This document shows, in pieces, positions 20,544-28,242 of a DNA stretch of 34,282 nucleotides; within the stretch, counting starts at the first letter, position 1; every line of letters begins with the position of its first letter. Origin of the DNA: Hansschlegelia zhihuaiae. GTDB taxonomy: Bacteria; Pseudomonadota; Alphaproteobacteria; Rhizobiales; Methylopilaceae. A program made the position numbers and the translations under genes. The DNA is taken from NCBI RefSeq assembly GCF_004103825.1, contig NZ_RYFI01000008.1:1-34282 (forward strand). The letters are read 5' to 3'. Under the pieces are notes generated by a model, which did not search any database, had not been told where the DNA came from, and saw only the letters and a list, made by a program, of their open reading frames with translations.

Positions 20544-21479
20544 CTATTCGGCCGCGGCGCGTAGCCCGCCGAGCGTGCCGAGGGGGGCCGTCGCGACCCG
20601 CCGGGCGACGATCGCGAGCTTCTGCCTGAGTTCCTCGAATCCGGCGTGTTTCTGGTGCGAGCGCTCATCCATATAGAGCGCGCGGTTGATCTCGATCTGC
20701 AGCGCGTGGAGGTCGCTCGCCGGCGCGCCATAATGCTCGGTGATGTAACCGCCGGCATAGGGGCGGTTGCGCACCGTCTCGAAGCCAAGCGCCCGGAACT
20801 CCTGCTCCACGAGGTCGATGATGGCGGGCGAGCAACTCGCGCCGTAGCGGTCGCCCAGCACGACGTCGGCGCGCGTGCGGTCGTCGCGCGAAACGCCGAC
20901 CGACGGCATCGAATGACAATCGATCAGCAGCGCGACTCCAAACGTCCGATGCGCGCGAGCGACGAGCCGTCTGAGCGCCCGATGATAGGGCTTGTAGATG
21001 CACTCGATGCGGTCGAGCGCCTCGTCCACCGGCAGCCGCGTCCCGTAGATCTCCTGCTGCTCGCCGACGATCCGCGCGATCGTGCCGAGGCCGCCCGCGA
21101 CCCTAAGCGAGCGCGTGTTTGCGAAGGGCGGCAGGCGGCCTTCGAACATCCGCGGATCGAGCTCATAGGGCTCGCGGTTCACGTCGAGGAAGGCGCGCGG
21201 GAAATGCGCGCGCATCAGCGGCGCGCCGAATGTCGGCGCGCAGGCGAACAGTTCGTCGACGAAGGCGTCTTCGGAGCGCCGCAGCGCCCGCGGGTCGAGC
21301 CGCGAGGAGGCGAGGAAGCTCGCCGGATAGCGTGCGCCGGAATGGGGCGAGTTGAACGTCGCGGGCGACGACCTGACGGCCGGTTCGACGATCTCGAACG
21401 CCGGCTCCAGATCGTCAAGATCGTCGCGGGCTGTCACGTCCGCTGCGCGCCTCTTAAGGTTTTTGTCCAAGAGAAGCAT
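20544..21479 (-). CDS. N-formylglutamate amidohydrolase
   Basis: A 311-residue metal-dependent hydrolase of family PF05013, expected to release formate and glutamate from N-formylglutamate (histidine breakdown) or to act on a related N-acyl amino acid. Landmarks are NSPHSGARYPASF near residue 43, HFPRAFLDVNREPYELDP near 92, LLIDCHSMPS near 185 (metal ligands), YAGGYITEHYG and LHALQIEINRALYMDE. Length is normal. ATG 21479 is used; a GTG one codon upstream (21482) cannot be excluded. No other hut genes are in view, so a histidine-degradation role is not shown. It diverges from cpdR. Confidence 0.88.
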   Translation of the reverse strand: MLLLDKNLKRRAADVTARDDLDDLEPAFEIVEPAVRSSPATFNSPHSGARYPASFLASSRLDPRALRRSEDAFVDELFACAPTFGAPLMRAHFPRAFLDVNREPYELDPRMFEGRLPPFANTRSLRVAGGLGTIARIVGEQQEIYGTRLPVDEALDRIECIYKPYHRALRRLVARAHRTFGVALLIDCHSMPSVGVSRDDRTRADVVLGDRYGASCSPAIIDLVEQEFRALGFETVRNRPYAGGYITEHYGAPASDLHALQIEINRALYMDERSHQKHAGFEELRQKLAIVARRVATAPLGTLGGLRAAAE

Positions 21480-21555
21480 CACCCATTTGGACGACGGATG
21501 TCCATCTCCCCGATCGGCGAAACGATCTGTTTACCAAACAACCGCCTTATGGAAT

Positions 21556-21612
21556 GAATCGCGCCGAGCCGCGACGCGCCCGCCTTCGCCTTGAGTCGAA
21601 AGTCCGTGAATC
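21556..21612 (+). promoter_or_regulatory. Cluster of GANTC (CcrM) sites at the cpdR start
   Basis: GAATC at 21556-21560, GAGTC at 21593-21597 and GAATC at 21608-21612 are CcrM methylation targets. In DNA of this composition roughly one site per 300-350 bp is expected by chance, so three in 57 bp is an enrichment. Cell-cycle genes of alphaproteobacteria are often timed by GANTC methylation state, so this may couple cpdR expression to replication. Only the sites are observed; their effect is inferred. Confidence 0.4.
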
Positions 21613-21974
21613 CAAGCTCCAAGATCCTGCTCGCCGAAGACGACGATGACATGCGCCGCTTCCTCGTGCGGGCGCTCGAGAACGCCGGCCATTCGGTCGT
21701 CGCCTTCGACAACGGCCTGTCGGCCTATCACCGTCTCCGCGAGGAGCCGTTCGAGTTGCTGCTCACCGACATCGTGATGCCGGAGATGGACGGGATCGAA
21801 CTCGCGCGGCGCGCCACCCAGCTCGACCCCGACATCAAGGTGATGTTCATCACGGGCTTTGCGGCGGTCGCGCTCAACCCCGATTCGCAGACCCCGAAGG
21901 ACGCCAAGATCCTGTCGAAGCCGTTTCACCTGCGCGAGCTGGTGACCGAGGTCGACAAGCTGCTGGCCGCCTGA
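21606..21974 (+). CDS. cpdR: Single-domain response regulator CpdR
   Basis: A 122-residue stand-alone receiver domain. KILLAEDDDDMRRFLVRALENAG and TDIVMPEMDGIELARRATQLDPDIKVMFITGFAAVALNP match CpdR, which in its unphosphorylated form directs ClpXP to degrade CtrA and other cell-cycle proteins at the pole. The phosphate acceptor is Asp55, with Thr83 and Lys105 as switch residues. It has no output domain. GTG 21606 matches the usual N-terminus of CpdR; a TTG at 21591 is the alternative and neither has a strong ribosome site. Three GANTC methylation sites lie between 21556 and 21612 (separate entry). Control by the CckA-ChpT phosphorelay is known for the family. Confidence 0.93.
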   Translation: MNPSSKILLAEDDDDMRRFLVRALENAGHSVVAFDNGLSAYHRLREEPFELLLTDIVMPEMDGIELARRATQLDPDIKVMFITGFAAVALNPDSQTPKDAKILSKPFHLRELVTEVDKLLAA

Positions 21975-21990
21975 GCCGGCCGCGTTCGTC

Positions 21991-22176
21991 GTGCAGGACT
22001 GGCTTCCGCCCGCGCTGATCATAGCCGCGCTCGGCGTCTGGGCGTCGGGCGCGCTGGACCGGCCGGGCTTCGAGGGAGCGGGCGAGGGCCTCGCGATCGG
22101 CGCCGCGATCTGCGCGCCGGTCTGGATTTTCCACATGTGGCGGCGGGCGCGGGAGCGGCGCGGCGACCGCGACTGA
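21991..22176 (+). CDS. Small hypothetical membrane protein
   Basis: A 61-residue frame from GTG 21991, 16 bp after the cpdR stop. It holds two hydrophobic segments (about 6-20, LPPALIIAALGVWAS, and about 33-50, GLAIGAAICAPVWIFHMW) followed by a positive RRARERRGDRD tail, as expected for a small inner-membrane protein. I do not recognise a family. No clear ribosome site is visible, so translation may depend on cpdR, or the frame may be spurious. Confidence 0.5.
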   Translation: MQDWLPPALIIAALGVWASGALDRPGFEGAGEGLAIGAAICAPVWIFHMWRRARERRGDRD

Positions 22177-22277
22177 GAGCGGGTCGCGAACCATGCGGCG
22201 CGCTTGCCAGCCCCCGGACGATCCGATATAGCCGCGCACTCTGACGGCCCGCCTCCCGCGGCGGTCCGGAACGGTTT

Positions 22278-22352
22278 GGGCGTGTAGCTCAGCGGGAGAG
22301 CACTACCTTGACATGGTAGGGGTCACAGGTTCGATCCCTGTCACGCCCACCA
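22278..22352 (+). tRNA. tRNA-Val (anticodon GAC)
   Basis: A 75-nt cloverleaf: acceptor GGGCGTG pairs with CACGCCC, D-arm GCTC/GAGC, anticodon stem CTACC/GGTAG around the loop TTGACAT (anticodon GAC), T-arm ACAGG/CCTGT around TTCGATC, and an encoded CCA end. The discriminator base is A, as usual for valine. A terminator follows at 22362-22396. Confidence 0.97.
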
Positions 22353-22361
22353 CTCGGCTTC

Positions 22362-22396
22362 ATGGGGTCTCCGGAGTGTTCCGGAGGCCCCATTTT
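22362..22396 (+). terminator. Rho-independent terminator after tRNA-Val
   Basis: GGGGTCTCCGGA (22364-22375) pairs with TCCGGAGGCCCC (22380-22391), with one T-G pair and a 4-nt loop. The flanking AT/AT adds two pairs, and TTTT closes it at 22393-22396. It begins 10 bp after the tRNA. Confidence 0.88.
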
Positions 22397-22554
22397 CGTT
22401 CCGGCGAGGGGAGCCGTCGCTTGCTCCTGCGCTGGTTTCTCGGATCACCTCGGTCGCAGAACGATCCCGCGACCTTGAGCGCGGAAATGCGCCCCGCCGG
22501 ACGAAGCAGGGCGGGGCGCTACTCGTTCGAACTCTGGTCTGGCGAGGAAACTGT

Positions 22555-23661
22555 TTAGCGGGCGTCCGCCAGCTCTTGACCCGCGCTTTCAGGCTTCGCC
22601 TCGGACTTTCCAGTGACGCACTGGCCGGGGCCAGCGTCGCAGGTCGCTAGATAGCCATGGTAGCGTCCGTCGTCTCCGAGAAAATAGCCGGTGAACGACC
22701 CGTCTTCAGAAACGCCCGTCAGGGTGACTTCCGCGTATTTGGGCTGGACCTGGTAGTATTTTCCACCACGATACTGAAAGCCGTGGGTCTTGCCGGCCTT
22801 GTCGGTGTATTCTCCGAAGACGTCCTCGCCGAGGTGGCGGGTGACCTTCGTGTTCACAGCGCCGGGGTAGCGATACTTGGTGAACGTCTTGCCCCGGCGC
22901 ACCCATCCGAAGAGCTTCCCGCCCTTGCCCTCGGCGTAGCCGCCATACTCGTAGTCGGGGCTGACGCCATTGTTGAGATAAGTCAGCGACGTATTGACGG
23001 AGCCGGGCGGATCGATCGTGTTGGTTGAGCTCGCGAGATAGCCATGCTGCTGGTCGGTGACGAAGACGCCGGCAGGCACTTCGAAGCCGTGAATCTGGTC
23101 CTGGGCAAACGCCATCGTCTTGGTGGCCGATGCGCCGGGCACGATCTGGACCGTCAATTGAGTGAAGCCCGCCTGGGTGTTGAACGCCCGGATCGTGCCG
23201 TCCGATACAGTAAAGTACCCGGCGACGTCCTCTTTCTCATTGTTGCTTACCGCCGTCGGCGTGATGTCGTGCTCGCCCTCGCTGTCAGGAAAAGCGAGGC
23301 CCTCCACGCCGTCGGCGAGGGGGCGCAGGATAAACGGAAGTAAGTTTCCGTCCGCGGTGTAAGTCCCCACCACCAACCCCGTCGGGCCAATGGCGGTCGG
23401 CACGATGTTTTCGTTCCGGTTTGGGCGTGGCGCATAGTACTTCCGGGTCGTTCCGTCCGCATAGCGGAATGTCCGCACTTTCCCATCCGAGTCGGTATAG
23501 GAACCGGCGACCTGGCGCGCCGCGTTCACGAACATGGCTTTGGTGTCCACGCTCCCTGGAACATTGATGGCGGTGTAGCGATAGCGCTCGGCATGCGCGG
23601 TCCCGCTACATAACACTACCGCGAGGACGAGCAGGGCGCCCTTGACGCCAGATCTGGCCAT
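22555..23661 (-). CDS. Secreted repeat protein, HAF-repeat / beta-propeller-like
   Basis: A 368-residue exported protein of unknown function. ATG 23661 follows GGGAGAAAG and opens a signal peptide cleaved near AHAERY (about residue 24); the frame runs 59 codons further upstream into AT-rich non-coding-looking DNA. The mature part is built of about six to seven repeats of roughly 45 residues. Their pattern is 'PGSV-x-T', a variable stretch, 'V-x-G-x-Y-x-D-x-x-GK-x-x-x-F-x-Y-x-x-G', then 'Y'. Clear units start near residues 31, 250 and 292. This resembles the 'extracellular repeat, HAF family', which often forms propeller-like folds. A CDAGPGQC segment near 342 may form a disulphide. It stands alone between tRNA-Val and an unrelated kinase-fold gene. 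Confidence 0.75.
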   Translation of the reverse strand: MARSGVKGALLVLAVVLCSGTAHAERYRYTAINVPGSVDTKAMFVNAARQVAGSYTDSDGKVRTFRYADGTTRKYYAPRPNRNENIVPTAIGPTGLVVGTYTADGNLLPFILRPLADGVEGLAFPDSEGEHDITPTAVSNNEKEDVAGYFTVSDGTIRAFNTQAGFTQLTVQIVPGASATKTMAFAQDQIHGFEVPAGVFVTDQQHGYLASSTNTIDPPGSVNTSLTYLNNGVSPDYEYGGYAEGKGGKLFGWVRRGKTFTKYRYPGAVNTKVTRHLGEDVFGEYTDKAGKTHGFQYRGGKYYQVQPKYAEVTLTGVSEDGSFTGYFLGDDGRYHGYLATCDAGPGQCVTGKSEAKPESAGQELADAR

Positions 23662-23998
23662 TTCTTTCTCCCATAAATCATTGATGCGCCATTCACAGGT
23701 CGCGCTTATTATTCTGCGCCATGGCGTCAGGGTCGACTTGCCCTGCATTGAAATCAGCGCACGGCAATTTGATCTCGTAAAGTAATCATAAAGTATAAAT
23801 AACAGATATATTATAATAATAACGGGAACTACTTCCATGTTTCACTCTGGAACTTTTCCCAGCTTATTGGAACGTTGAAGGCCTCGGTTAGGGGCGACCT
23901 TTCGGCGCGTCGATCGCAGGGGCGCTCAGAGACGCGTTCGTGTCTCTGAGCCTCCGGCCCGCGCCGGGATGCCAAGCGCCGGCAAGGCCGGGCCGCTC
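23662..23998. other. AT-rich upstream region of the secreted repeat protein
   Basis: This 337-bp gene-free stretch holds a marked AT-rich island at about 23770-23825, unlike anything else in the window except the Zur boxes. It probably carries the minus-strand promoter of the repeat protein (several TATAAT-like words, so no single -10 can be chosen). At 23924-23951 GCTCAGAGAC and GTCTCTGAGC form a perfect 10-bp inverted repeat with an 8-nt loop, 48 bp after the upstream gene's stop. It lacks a T-run on either strand, so it is at best a candidate transcript end. Confidence 0.5.
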
Positions 23999-25144
23999 TT
24001 ATCGGGGAAGATGCGTTTCCAGCAGGCCGAGCCCGGCCTCGACGGTTTTTAGATTGCCGTTGGCGCAGCCCGCGCGAACCCGGCGAAACCCCTCGGTCAC
24101 GTCGATCGCGCGGGCGACGCGGCTCCGGTCGAGCGCGACGCCGAGCTCGGACATCCGGACCAGATAGGCGTCGAGCAGCGCGTCCTTGTTCTTGAGCTCG
24201 AGCAGGAAGCGAAGGTCGGCGCCCGGCAGGCTGCGGGTCGCCTTCTCCCAGTCGAGCACATAGACCCGATCGTCGGGAGCGAACGCCACATTGCCGGGGC
24301 TGACGTCATTATGGGTGAACAGCCTCAGCCGGCCGCCGCGGATCGACGCTTTGATATCGTCGCGAGCCTGGTCGACGCGAGCGAGCCGCTGACGGACCGA
24401 GCGCCATGCCTCGGGCGACTTGCGCCCGTTCTCTGCGCACCGTTCCTCGAGCCAGTCCGGCGACACGCCGATCCAGCGCGTGCGATTCGGGACGTCGACC
24501 GAGCGCACGGCGTTAACGCCTGCGACGGCGCGCACCAGGCGGGTCCGAAGATCCGGCGAGAGGTTCCGAAACGGGATCCGCTCTCCGCCGACATGTTCCG
24601 ACACCTCGACGGCGAGGTCTTGCGCGGCGAAGGAGCCGAAGCAGAACGGCGCGCAAAAATCTTCGCTGGCGACGTCGTTGAGCCCAGGCGGCGCAGGCGT
24701 CAGGCCTCTCCCGGTCTTTACGAAGACCCACAGCCGGTTGCCCGACATGGCGCGGCTCCAGCGGCCCGCGATCTGGCGGCGGACCTCCAGCAGATGCCGG
24801 GTGTGGACGCGACTCGCGGCCACGTAGCCGTTGATGTCCGTCCGCGGCGAAGGAACGAGCTCGCTCCGGAGATGCTTGACCGGCGCGCCGATCGAAGCGG
24901 CGACCAGGGATTCGACGCCCCGCTTGATCTCGGGTTCGCCGCGAAGCCGGTCGGCGATGCGCCCGAGCTCGAGGGCGGCTTCGCTCCGATCCGCATCCGC
25001 GACGAGGCGCGGTCGGCGATCGAGGGACGGTCCGGGCTGCGCGCCGCGCCAGCGCAGCGTCGCGTTCCGCAGGAATGCATGGATGCCAGGCAAGTCGGTC
25101 GGAACCCTCTCCGACCGACTGCCCCAGTGGCCGGGTGGGGCCAC
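23999..25144 (-). CDS. Orphan phosphotransferase / kinase-fold protein (APH-like)
   Basis: A 381-residue protein. The C-terminal half carries the catalytic loop FTHNDVSPGNVAF (H-x-D-x4-N, near residue 280) and VYVLDWEKAT near 298, where Asp would bind Mg2+ as in aminoglycoside phosphotransferases, choline kinases and related small-molecule kinases. The N-terminal 100 or so residues are Arg-rich and match nothing I recognise. They include an ALELGRIADRLRGEPEIKRGVESLV helix. The substrate is unknown and nothing suggests antibiotic resistance. The GTG start at 25144 has no good ribosome site, so the true N-terminus may be shorter. AT-rich promoter-like sequence lies at about 25165-25200. Confidence 0.65.
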   Translation of the reverse strand: MAPPGHWGSRSERVPTDLPGIHAFLRNATLRWRGAQPGPSLDRRPRLVADADRSEAALELGRIADRLRGEPEIKRGVESLVAASIGAPVKHLRSELVPSPRTDINGYVAASRVHTRHLLEVRRQIAGRWSRAMSGNRLWVFVKTGRGLTPAPPGLNDVASEDFCAPFCFGSFAAQDLAVEVSEHVGGERIPFRNLSPDLRTRLVRAVAGVNAVRSVDVPNRTRWIGVSPDWLEERCAENGRKSPEAWRSVRQRLARVDQARDDIKASIRGGRLRLFTHNDVSPGNVAFAPDDRVYVLDWEKATRSLPGADLRFLLELKNKDALLDAYLVRMSELGVALDRSRVARAIDVTEGFRRVRAGCANGNLKTVEAGLGLLETHLPR

Positions 25145-25205
25145 GATACCGGATCGCGCCGCCGCGCACGGTTATAGTTGCTTGATAATAATAAGAAGCC
25201 TTCGC

Positions 25206-25225
25206 GGGCGCTCGGGGCCGCGCCC
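25206..25225 (-). terminator. Weak terminator candidate after the CoA-ester lyase
   Basis: GGGCGC (25206-25211) and GCGCCC (25220-25225) form a 6-bp stem just after the lyase stop. On the minus strand the T-rich segment follows only after about ten other bases, so this is a poor match to the standard form. Confidence 0.3.
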
Positions 25226-25232
25226 TACACGG

Positions 25233-26120
25233 TCACGTCCCCTTGGCGGCGATCGCCTCGTGCCAGGAGACGGCGCGGCGCGCCATGCCGATGTGCTGGC
25301 GCTCATACATGCGGCCGTCGACCTTGATCGCGCCGCGCTTGGCGTTCTCGGGCAGGTCGAAGGCCTCGATCACCTTGCGGGCGCGCGCGACCTCCTCGCC
25401 GCTCGGCGCGAAGCAGGTGTTGGCCGGCTCGATCTGGCTCGGATGGATGAGGGTCTTACCGTCGAAGCCGAGGTCGCGCGACTGGCGGCATTCCTCGCGG
25501 CAGCCCTCGACGTCCTCGATGTCGTTGAACACGCCGTCGAGGATGGTGAGGCCGTTCGCGCGCGCGGCCGCCAGCGCGAACATGATCCACGGCATCATCG
25601 GCGCGCGGCCCTTCACGAGCTGCGCCCAGGTGTCCTTGGCGAGGTCATTGGTGCCGAGCACGAAACAGGTGAGCCGGCAGCCCGGCACAGTGCTGCCGGC
25701 CTTGGCGATGTGCTGGATGTTGAGGATCGCGGCCGGCGTCTCGATCATCGCCCAGACGTCGATGTCCTCGGGCGCGTCGAGCGCCTCGAGGCGATTGGCG
25801 ATCGCCTCCAGCACCGCGGTCGACGACACCTTGGGCATCAGGATCGCGTCCGGCCGCGCCTCGATCGCGGCCTTCAGATCCTCCTCGCCCCAGGGCGTCT
25901 GGGGGGCGTTGACGCGGATCACGATCTCGCGGTCGCCATAGCCGCCGCCCTTCACGGCGGCGCACACCTGCTCGCGGGCGAGGTCCTTGGCTTCTGGCGC
26001 GACCGCGTCCTCAAGGTCGAGGATGAGGCTGTCGGCGGGAAGCGTCTTGGCCTTGTCGAGCGCCCGTTGGTTCGATCCCGGCATATAGAGGACGCTGCGG
26101 CGGAGGCGGAGGTCGGCCAT
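25233..26120 (-). CDS. CitE-like CoA-ester lyase (HpcH/HpaI aldolase family)
   Basis: A 295-residue TIM-barrel enzyme of the CitE / malyl-CoA lyase group, which cleaves or hydrolyses malyl-CoA-type esters with Mg2+. LYMPGSNQRALDKA and LILDLEDAVAPEAKD open it. Arg70 (IVIRVNAP), Glu127 (AMIETPAAI) and Asp159 (GTNDLAKD) are the expected CoA and metal contacts, and DGKTLIHPSQIEPAN is the usual late motif. Candidates are malyl-CoA or beta-methylmalyl-CoA lyase, or a citramalyl-CoA lyase; sequence alone does not decide. ATG 26120 follows GGGAG and fits family starts. It lies 83 bp downstream of znuA on the same strand and could receive read-through from the znu operon, but no functional link is known. 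Confidence 0.85.
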   Translation of the reverse strand: MADLRLRRSVLYMPGSNQRALDKAKTLPADSLILDLEDAVAPEAKDLAREQVCAAVKGGGYGDREIVIRVNAPQTPWGEEDLKAAIEARPDAILMPKVSSTAVLEAIANRLEALDAPEDIDVWAMIETPAAILNIQHIAKAGSTVPGCRLTCFVLGTNDLAKDTWAQLVKGRAPMMPWIMFALAAARANGLTILDGVFNDIEDVEGCREECRQSRDLGFDGKTLIHPSQIEPANTCFAPSGEEVARARKVIEAFDLPENAKRGAIKVDGRMYERQHIGMARRAVSWHEAIAAKGT

Positions 26121-26203
26121 GGCGAGGCTCCCGAGCGCTGAAACTTCGGACGGGAGGCTTCTAGCAGACAACGCCCGCTGCGGCGCAACAGGCATCCGGG
26201 CGA

Positions 26204-27130
26204 TTAGCTCTGCAGCGCGCTCGTGAGTTCGCGGAGGTTGGAGCGCATCATGTCGAGATAGGTCGCGGCCGGGCCGCCCTTGCCCGAAAGCGCGTCGGAA
26301 TAGAGCGCGCCGCCGATCTTGGCGCCGGTCTCCTTGGCGATTCGCTGGACGAGGCGCTTGTCCGTGACGTTCTCGATGAAGACGGCTGGAATCCGCTCAG
26401 CCTTCACCTGCCGGATGATCCGGGCGACGTCCTTGGCCGAGGCCTCCGCCTCGGTCGAGACGCCCTGCGGCGCGACGATCTGGAGCCCGTAGGCGTCCGC
26501 GTAATAGCCGAAGGCGTCGTGCGAGGTGATGATCCGCCGCCGCTCGGCCGGCACCTTGGCCCAGGCGGCCCGGATCTCGGCGTCGAGCGCGTCGAGCTTC
26601 GCCGCATAGGCGGCGGCGTTCGCCTCGTAGTCGGCCTTGCCTTCCGGATCCGCGGCGACGAGCGCGTCCTGGATGTTCGCGACATAGACCTTCACATTCG
26701 GCACGGACTGCCAGGCGTGCGGATCGATCGGGTGGGCGTGACCGCCTTCGTCGTCGTCGCGCCCGCCATGGCCGTGCCCGGCATCCTCCTTCATTTCCCG
26801 CGCTTTCACGCCGTTCGCCGCGACGATCACGGGCGCCCTGGAGCCCGCGGACTTCACCAGCCGCGACATCCAGCCTTCGAGCGCGAGGCCGTTCTCGAAC
26901 ACCACCTTGGCTTCGGCGATCTTCTTCGCGTCGGCGGGGGAGGGCGAGAACACATGGGCGTCGCCGTCGGGACCCACCAGCGTCTCGACCTTCACCCGAT
27001 CGCCGCCGACCTGGGCGACCAGATCGCCGAGGATCGAGAAGCTCGCCGCCACCTTGAGGGGCTCGGCCGAGGCGGGGGAGGCGGCGAAGGCCGTCAGAGC
27101 GAGGGCGGCGACTGCGTGCCGGAGTGTCAT
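26204..27130 (-). CDS. znuA: Zinc ABC transporter, periplasmic binding protein ZnuA
   Basis: A 308-residue cluster A-I binding protein that captures zinc in the periplasm and hands it to ZnuB. It has a signal peptide (cleavage near ASAEP, residue 22) and no lipobox. Expected ligands are His59 (DAHVFSP), His138 (DPHAW), His204 (TSHDAFGYY) and Asp279 (LYSDAL). A short His/Asp-rich loop at about 119-137, before His138, marks the zinc type over the manganese type. ATG 27130 follows AAAGGACT. It is the last znu gene, 26 bp after znuB; in many relatives znuA is instead divergent from znuCB. Confidence 0.95.
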   Translation of the reverse strand: MTLRHAVAALALTAFAASPASAEPLKVAASFSILGDLVAQVGGDRVKVETLVGPDGDAHVFSPSPADAKKIAEAKVVFENGLALEGWMSRLVKSAGSRAPVIVAANGVKAREMKEDAGHGHGGRDDDEGGHAHPIDPHAWQSVPNVKVYVANIQDALVAADPEGKADYEANAAAYAAKLDALDAEIRAAWAKVPAERRRIITSHDAFGYYADAYGLQIVAPQGVSTEAEASAKDVARIIRQVKAERIPAVFIENVTDKRLVQRIAKETGAKIGGALYSDALSGKGGPAATYLDMMRSNLRELTSALQS

Positions 27131-27156
27131 GGGCGAAGTCCTTTCATGCGTACGCT

Positions 27157-28032
27157 TCACGCGGTCCGGTGCCTGCGGGCCGGGACGAGACGCCAGACGA
27201 GGCCTCCCGCCGGCCCGAAGGCGATCGAACCGAGATAGAGGATTCCGGCCGCCAGAATGATGGCGGGGCCGGTCGGCACGCCGGAGTGGTAGGAGCCGAG
27301 CAGGCCGGCGATGCTCGAGATCATGCCGACCGCGACCGCGGCGGCGAACATGCCCTCGAGCCGGCGCGACCAGAAGGCGGCGCTCGCGGCCGGCAGCATC
27401 ATCACGCCGACCGAGAGCAGCGTGCCGAGCGCCTGGAAACCCGCCACGAGGTTCAGCACCACGAGCCCCAGGAAGACGAGATGGACTGGGCCGCCGGCCC
27501 GGCTGACCGAGCCGAGGAAGCCCGGATCGACGCATTCGAGCACCAGCGGCCGGTAGAGCGCGGCGAGCGTCACGAGGGTGAGACTCGAAACGCCGGCGAG
27601 CAGATAGAGCGCGTCGTCGTCGAGCGCGAGCACCGAGCCGAACAGCACGTGCAGCAGGTCGACGTTCGAGCCCTTGAGCGAGACCAGCGTGACGCCGAGC
27701 GCGAGCGACAGCAAATAGAAGGCCGCGAGCGCCGCGTCCTCCTTGAGCGCGGTCGCGCGCGTCACGAGCCCGGCCGCGACCGCGACCGCGACGCCTGCGA
27801 TCAGCCCTCCGATCGTCATGGCGGGCAGCGACAAACCCGCGACCAGGAAGCCCGCGGCCGCGCCGGGCAGGATCGCGTGCGCCATCGCGTCGCCCGCAAG
27901 GCTCATGCGCCGCAGCATCAGGAAGACCCCGACGGGAGCGGCCCCGAGCGAGAGCGCCAGCGAGCCGATCAGCGCGCGCCGCATGAAGTCGAACTCGACG
28001 AATGGGCCGAGGATGGCGTCGTAGAGGGTCAC
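27157..28032 (-). CDS. znuB: Zinc ABC transporter, permease ZnuB
   Basis: A 291-residue inner-membrane permease of the ABC-3 family (PF00950) with about eight hydrophobic helices. MRRALIGSLALSLGAAPVGVFLMLRRMSLAGDAMAHAILPGAAAGF-type sequence at the N-terminus is the family signature; GVMMLPAASAAFW and SYHSGVPTGPAIIL follow near the C-terminus. ATG 28032 gives MTLYDAILGPFVEFDFMRRA, a normal start. It is separated from znuC by 210 bp that hold a large palindromic repeat, but lies 26 bp before znuA. Manganese permeases of the same family cannot be excluded from this protein alone; the Zur-like box and His-rich partners point to zinc. Confidence 0.93.
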   Translation of the reverse strand: MTLYDAILGPFVEFDFMRRALIGSLALSLGAAPVGVFLMLRRMSLAGDAMAHAILPGAAAGFLVAGLSLPAMTIGGLIAGVAVAVAAGLVTRATALKEDAALAAFYLLSLALGVTLVSLKGSNVDLLHVLFGSVLALDDDALYLLAGVSSLTLVTLAALYRPLVLECVDPGFLGSVSRAGGPVHLVFLGLVVLNLVAGFQALGTLLSVGVMMLPAASAAFWSRRLEGMFAAAVAVGMISSIAGLLGSYHSGVPTGPAIILAAGILYLGSIAFGPAGGLVWRLVPARRHRTA

Positions 28033-28059
28033 GAAAGACGTCCGGATTGCAGGACCGTC

Positions 28060-28220
28060 CTGCGTGCTTCGAGACGCGCGCCTTCGGCGCGCTCCTCAGC
28101 ATGAGGAAGGACCGCGCTTTGGCTCCGGGACGATTTCTCGCTGTGGCGACAGATCAGGTCCGGCATCCTCAAACCTTCCTCATCCTGAGGAGGCGCGAAG
28201 CGCCGTCCCGAAGGACGCAG
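28060..28220. repeat. Long imperfect palindrome between znuC and znuB
   Basis: The left arm at 28060-28109 and the right arm at 28175-28220 are reverse complements over nearly their whole length. Both arms contain CTGCGT, CTTCG, a GCGC-TTCG-GCGC hairpin and CCTCAG-ATGAGGAAG. The wording is typical of dispersed repeats in Hyphomicrobiales and differs from the GTCAT...ATGAC elements elsewhere in the window. It splits the otherwise tightly packed operon. Confidence 0.8.
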
Positions 28221-28242
28221 TCCAATTCCCCGACCGGCCTCA

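Noticed and set aside
23804-23818. AGATATATTATAATA resembles the Zur-like box at 12 of 15 positions, upstream of the secreted repeat protein
   Set aside because: It lies in a long AT-rich tract where such matches arise by composition, and the diagnostic GTTA/TAAC outer bases are missing on both sides.
23999-25144. Antibiotic-resistance aminoglycoside phosphotransferase
   Set aside because: Only the general kinase-fold motifs are present; the N-terminal half and the chromosomal setting give no support for a resistance enzyme.
28060-28220. CRISPR-like or insertion-sequence end
   Set aside because: It is a single inverted pair with no spacers, no transposase and no target-site duplication that I can see.
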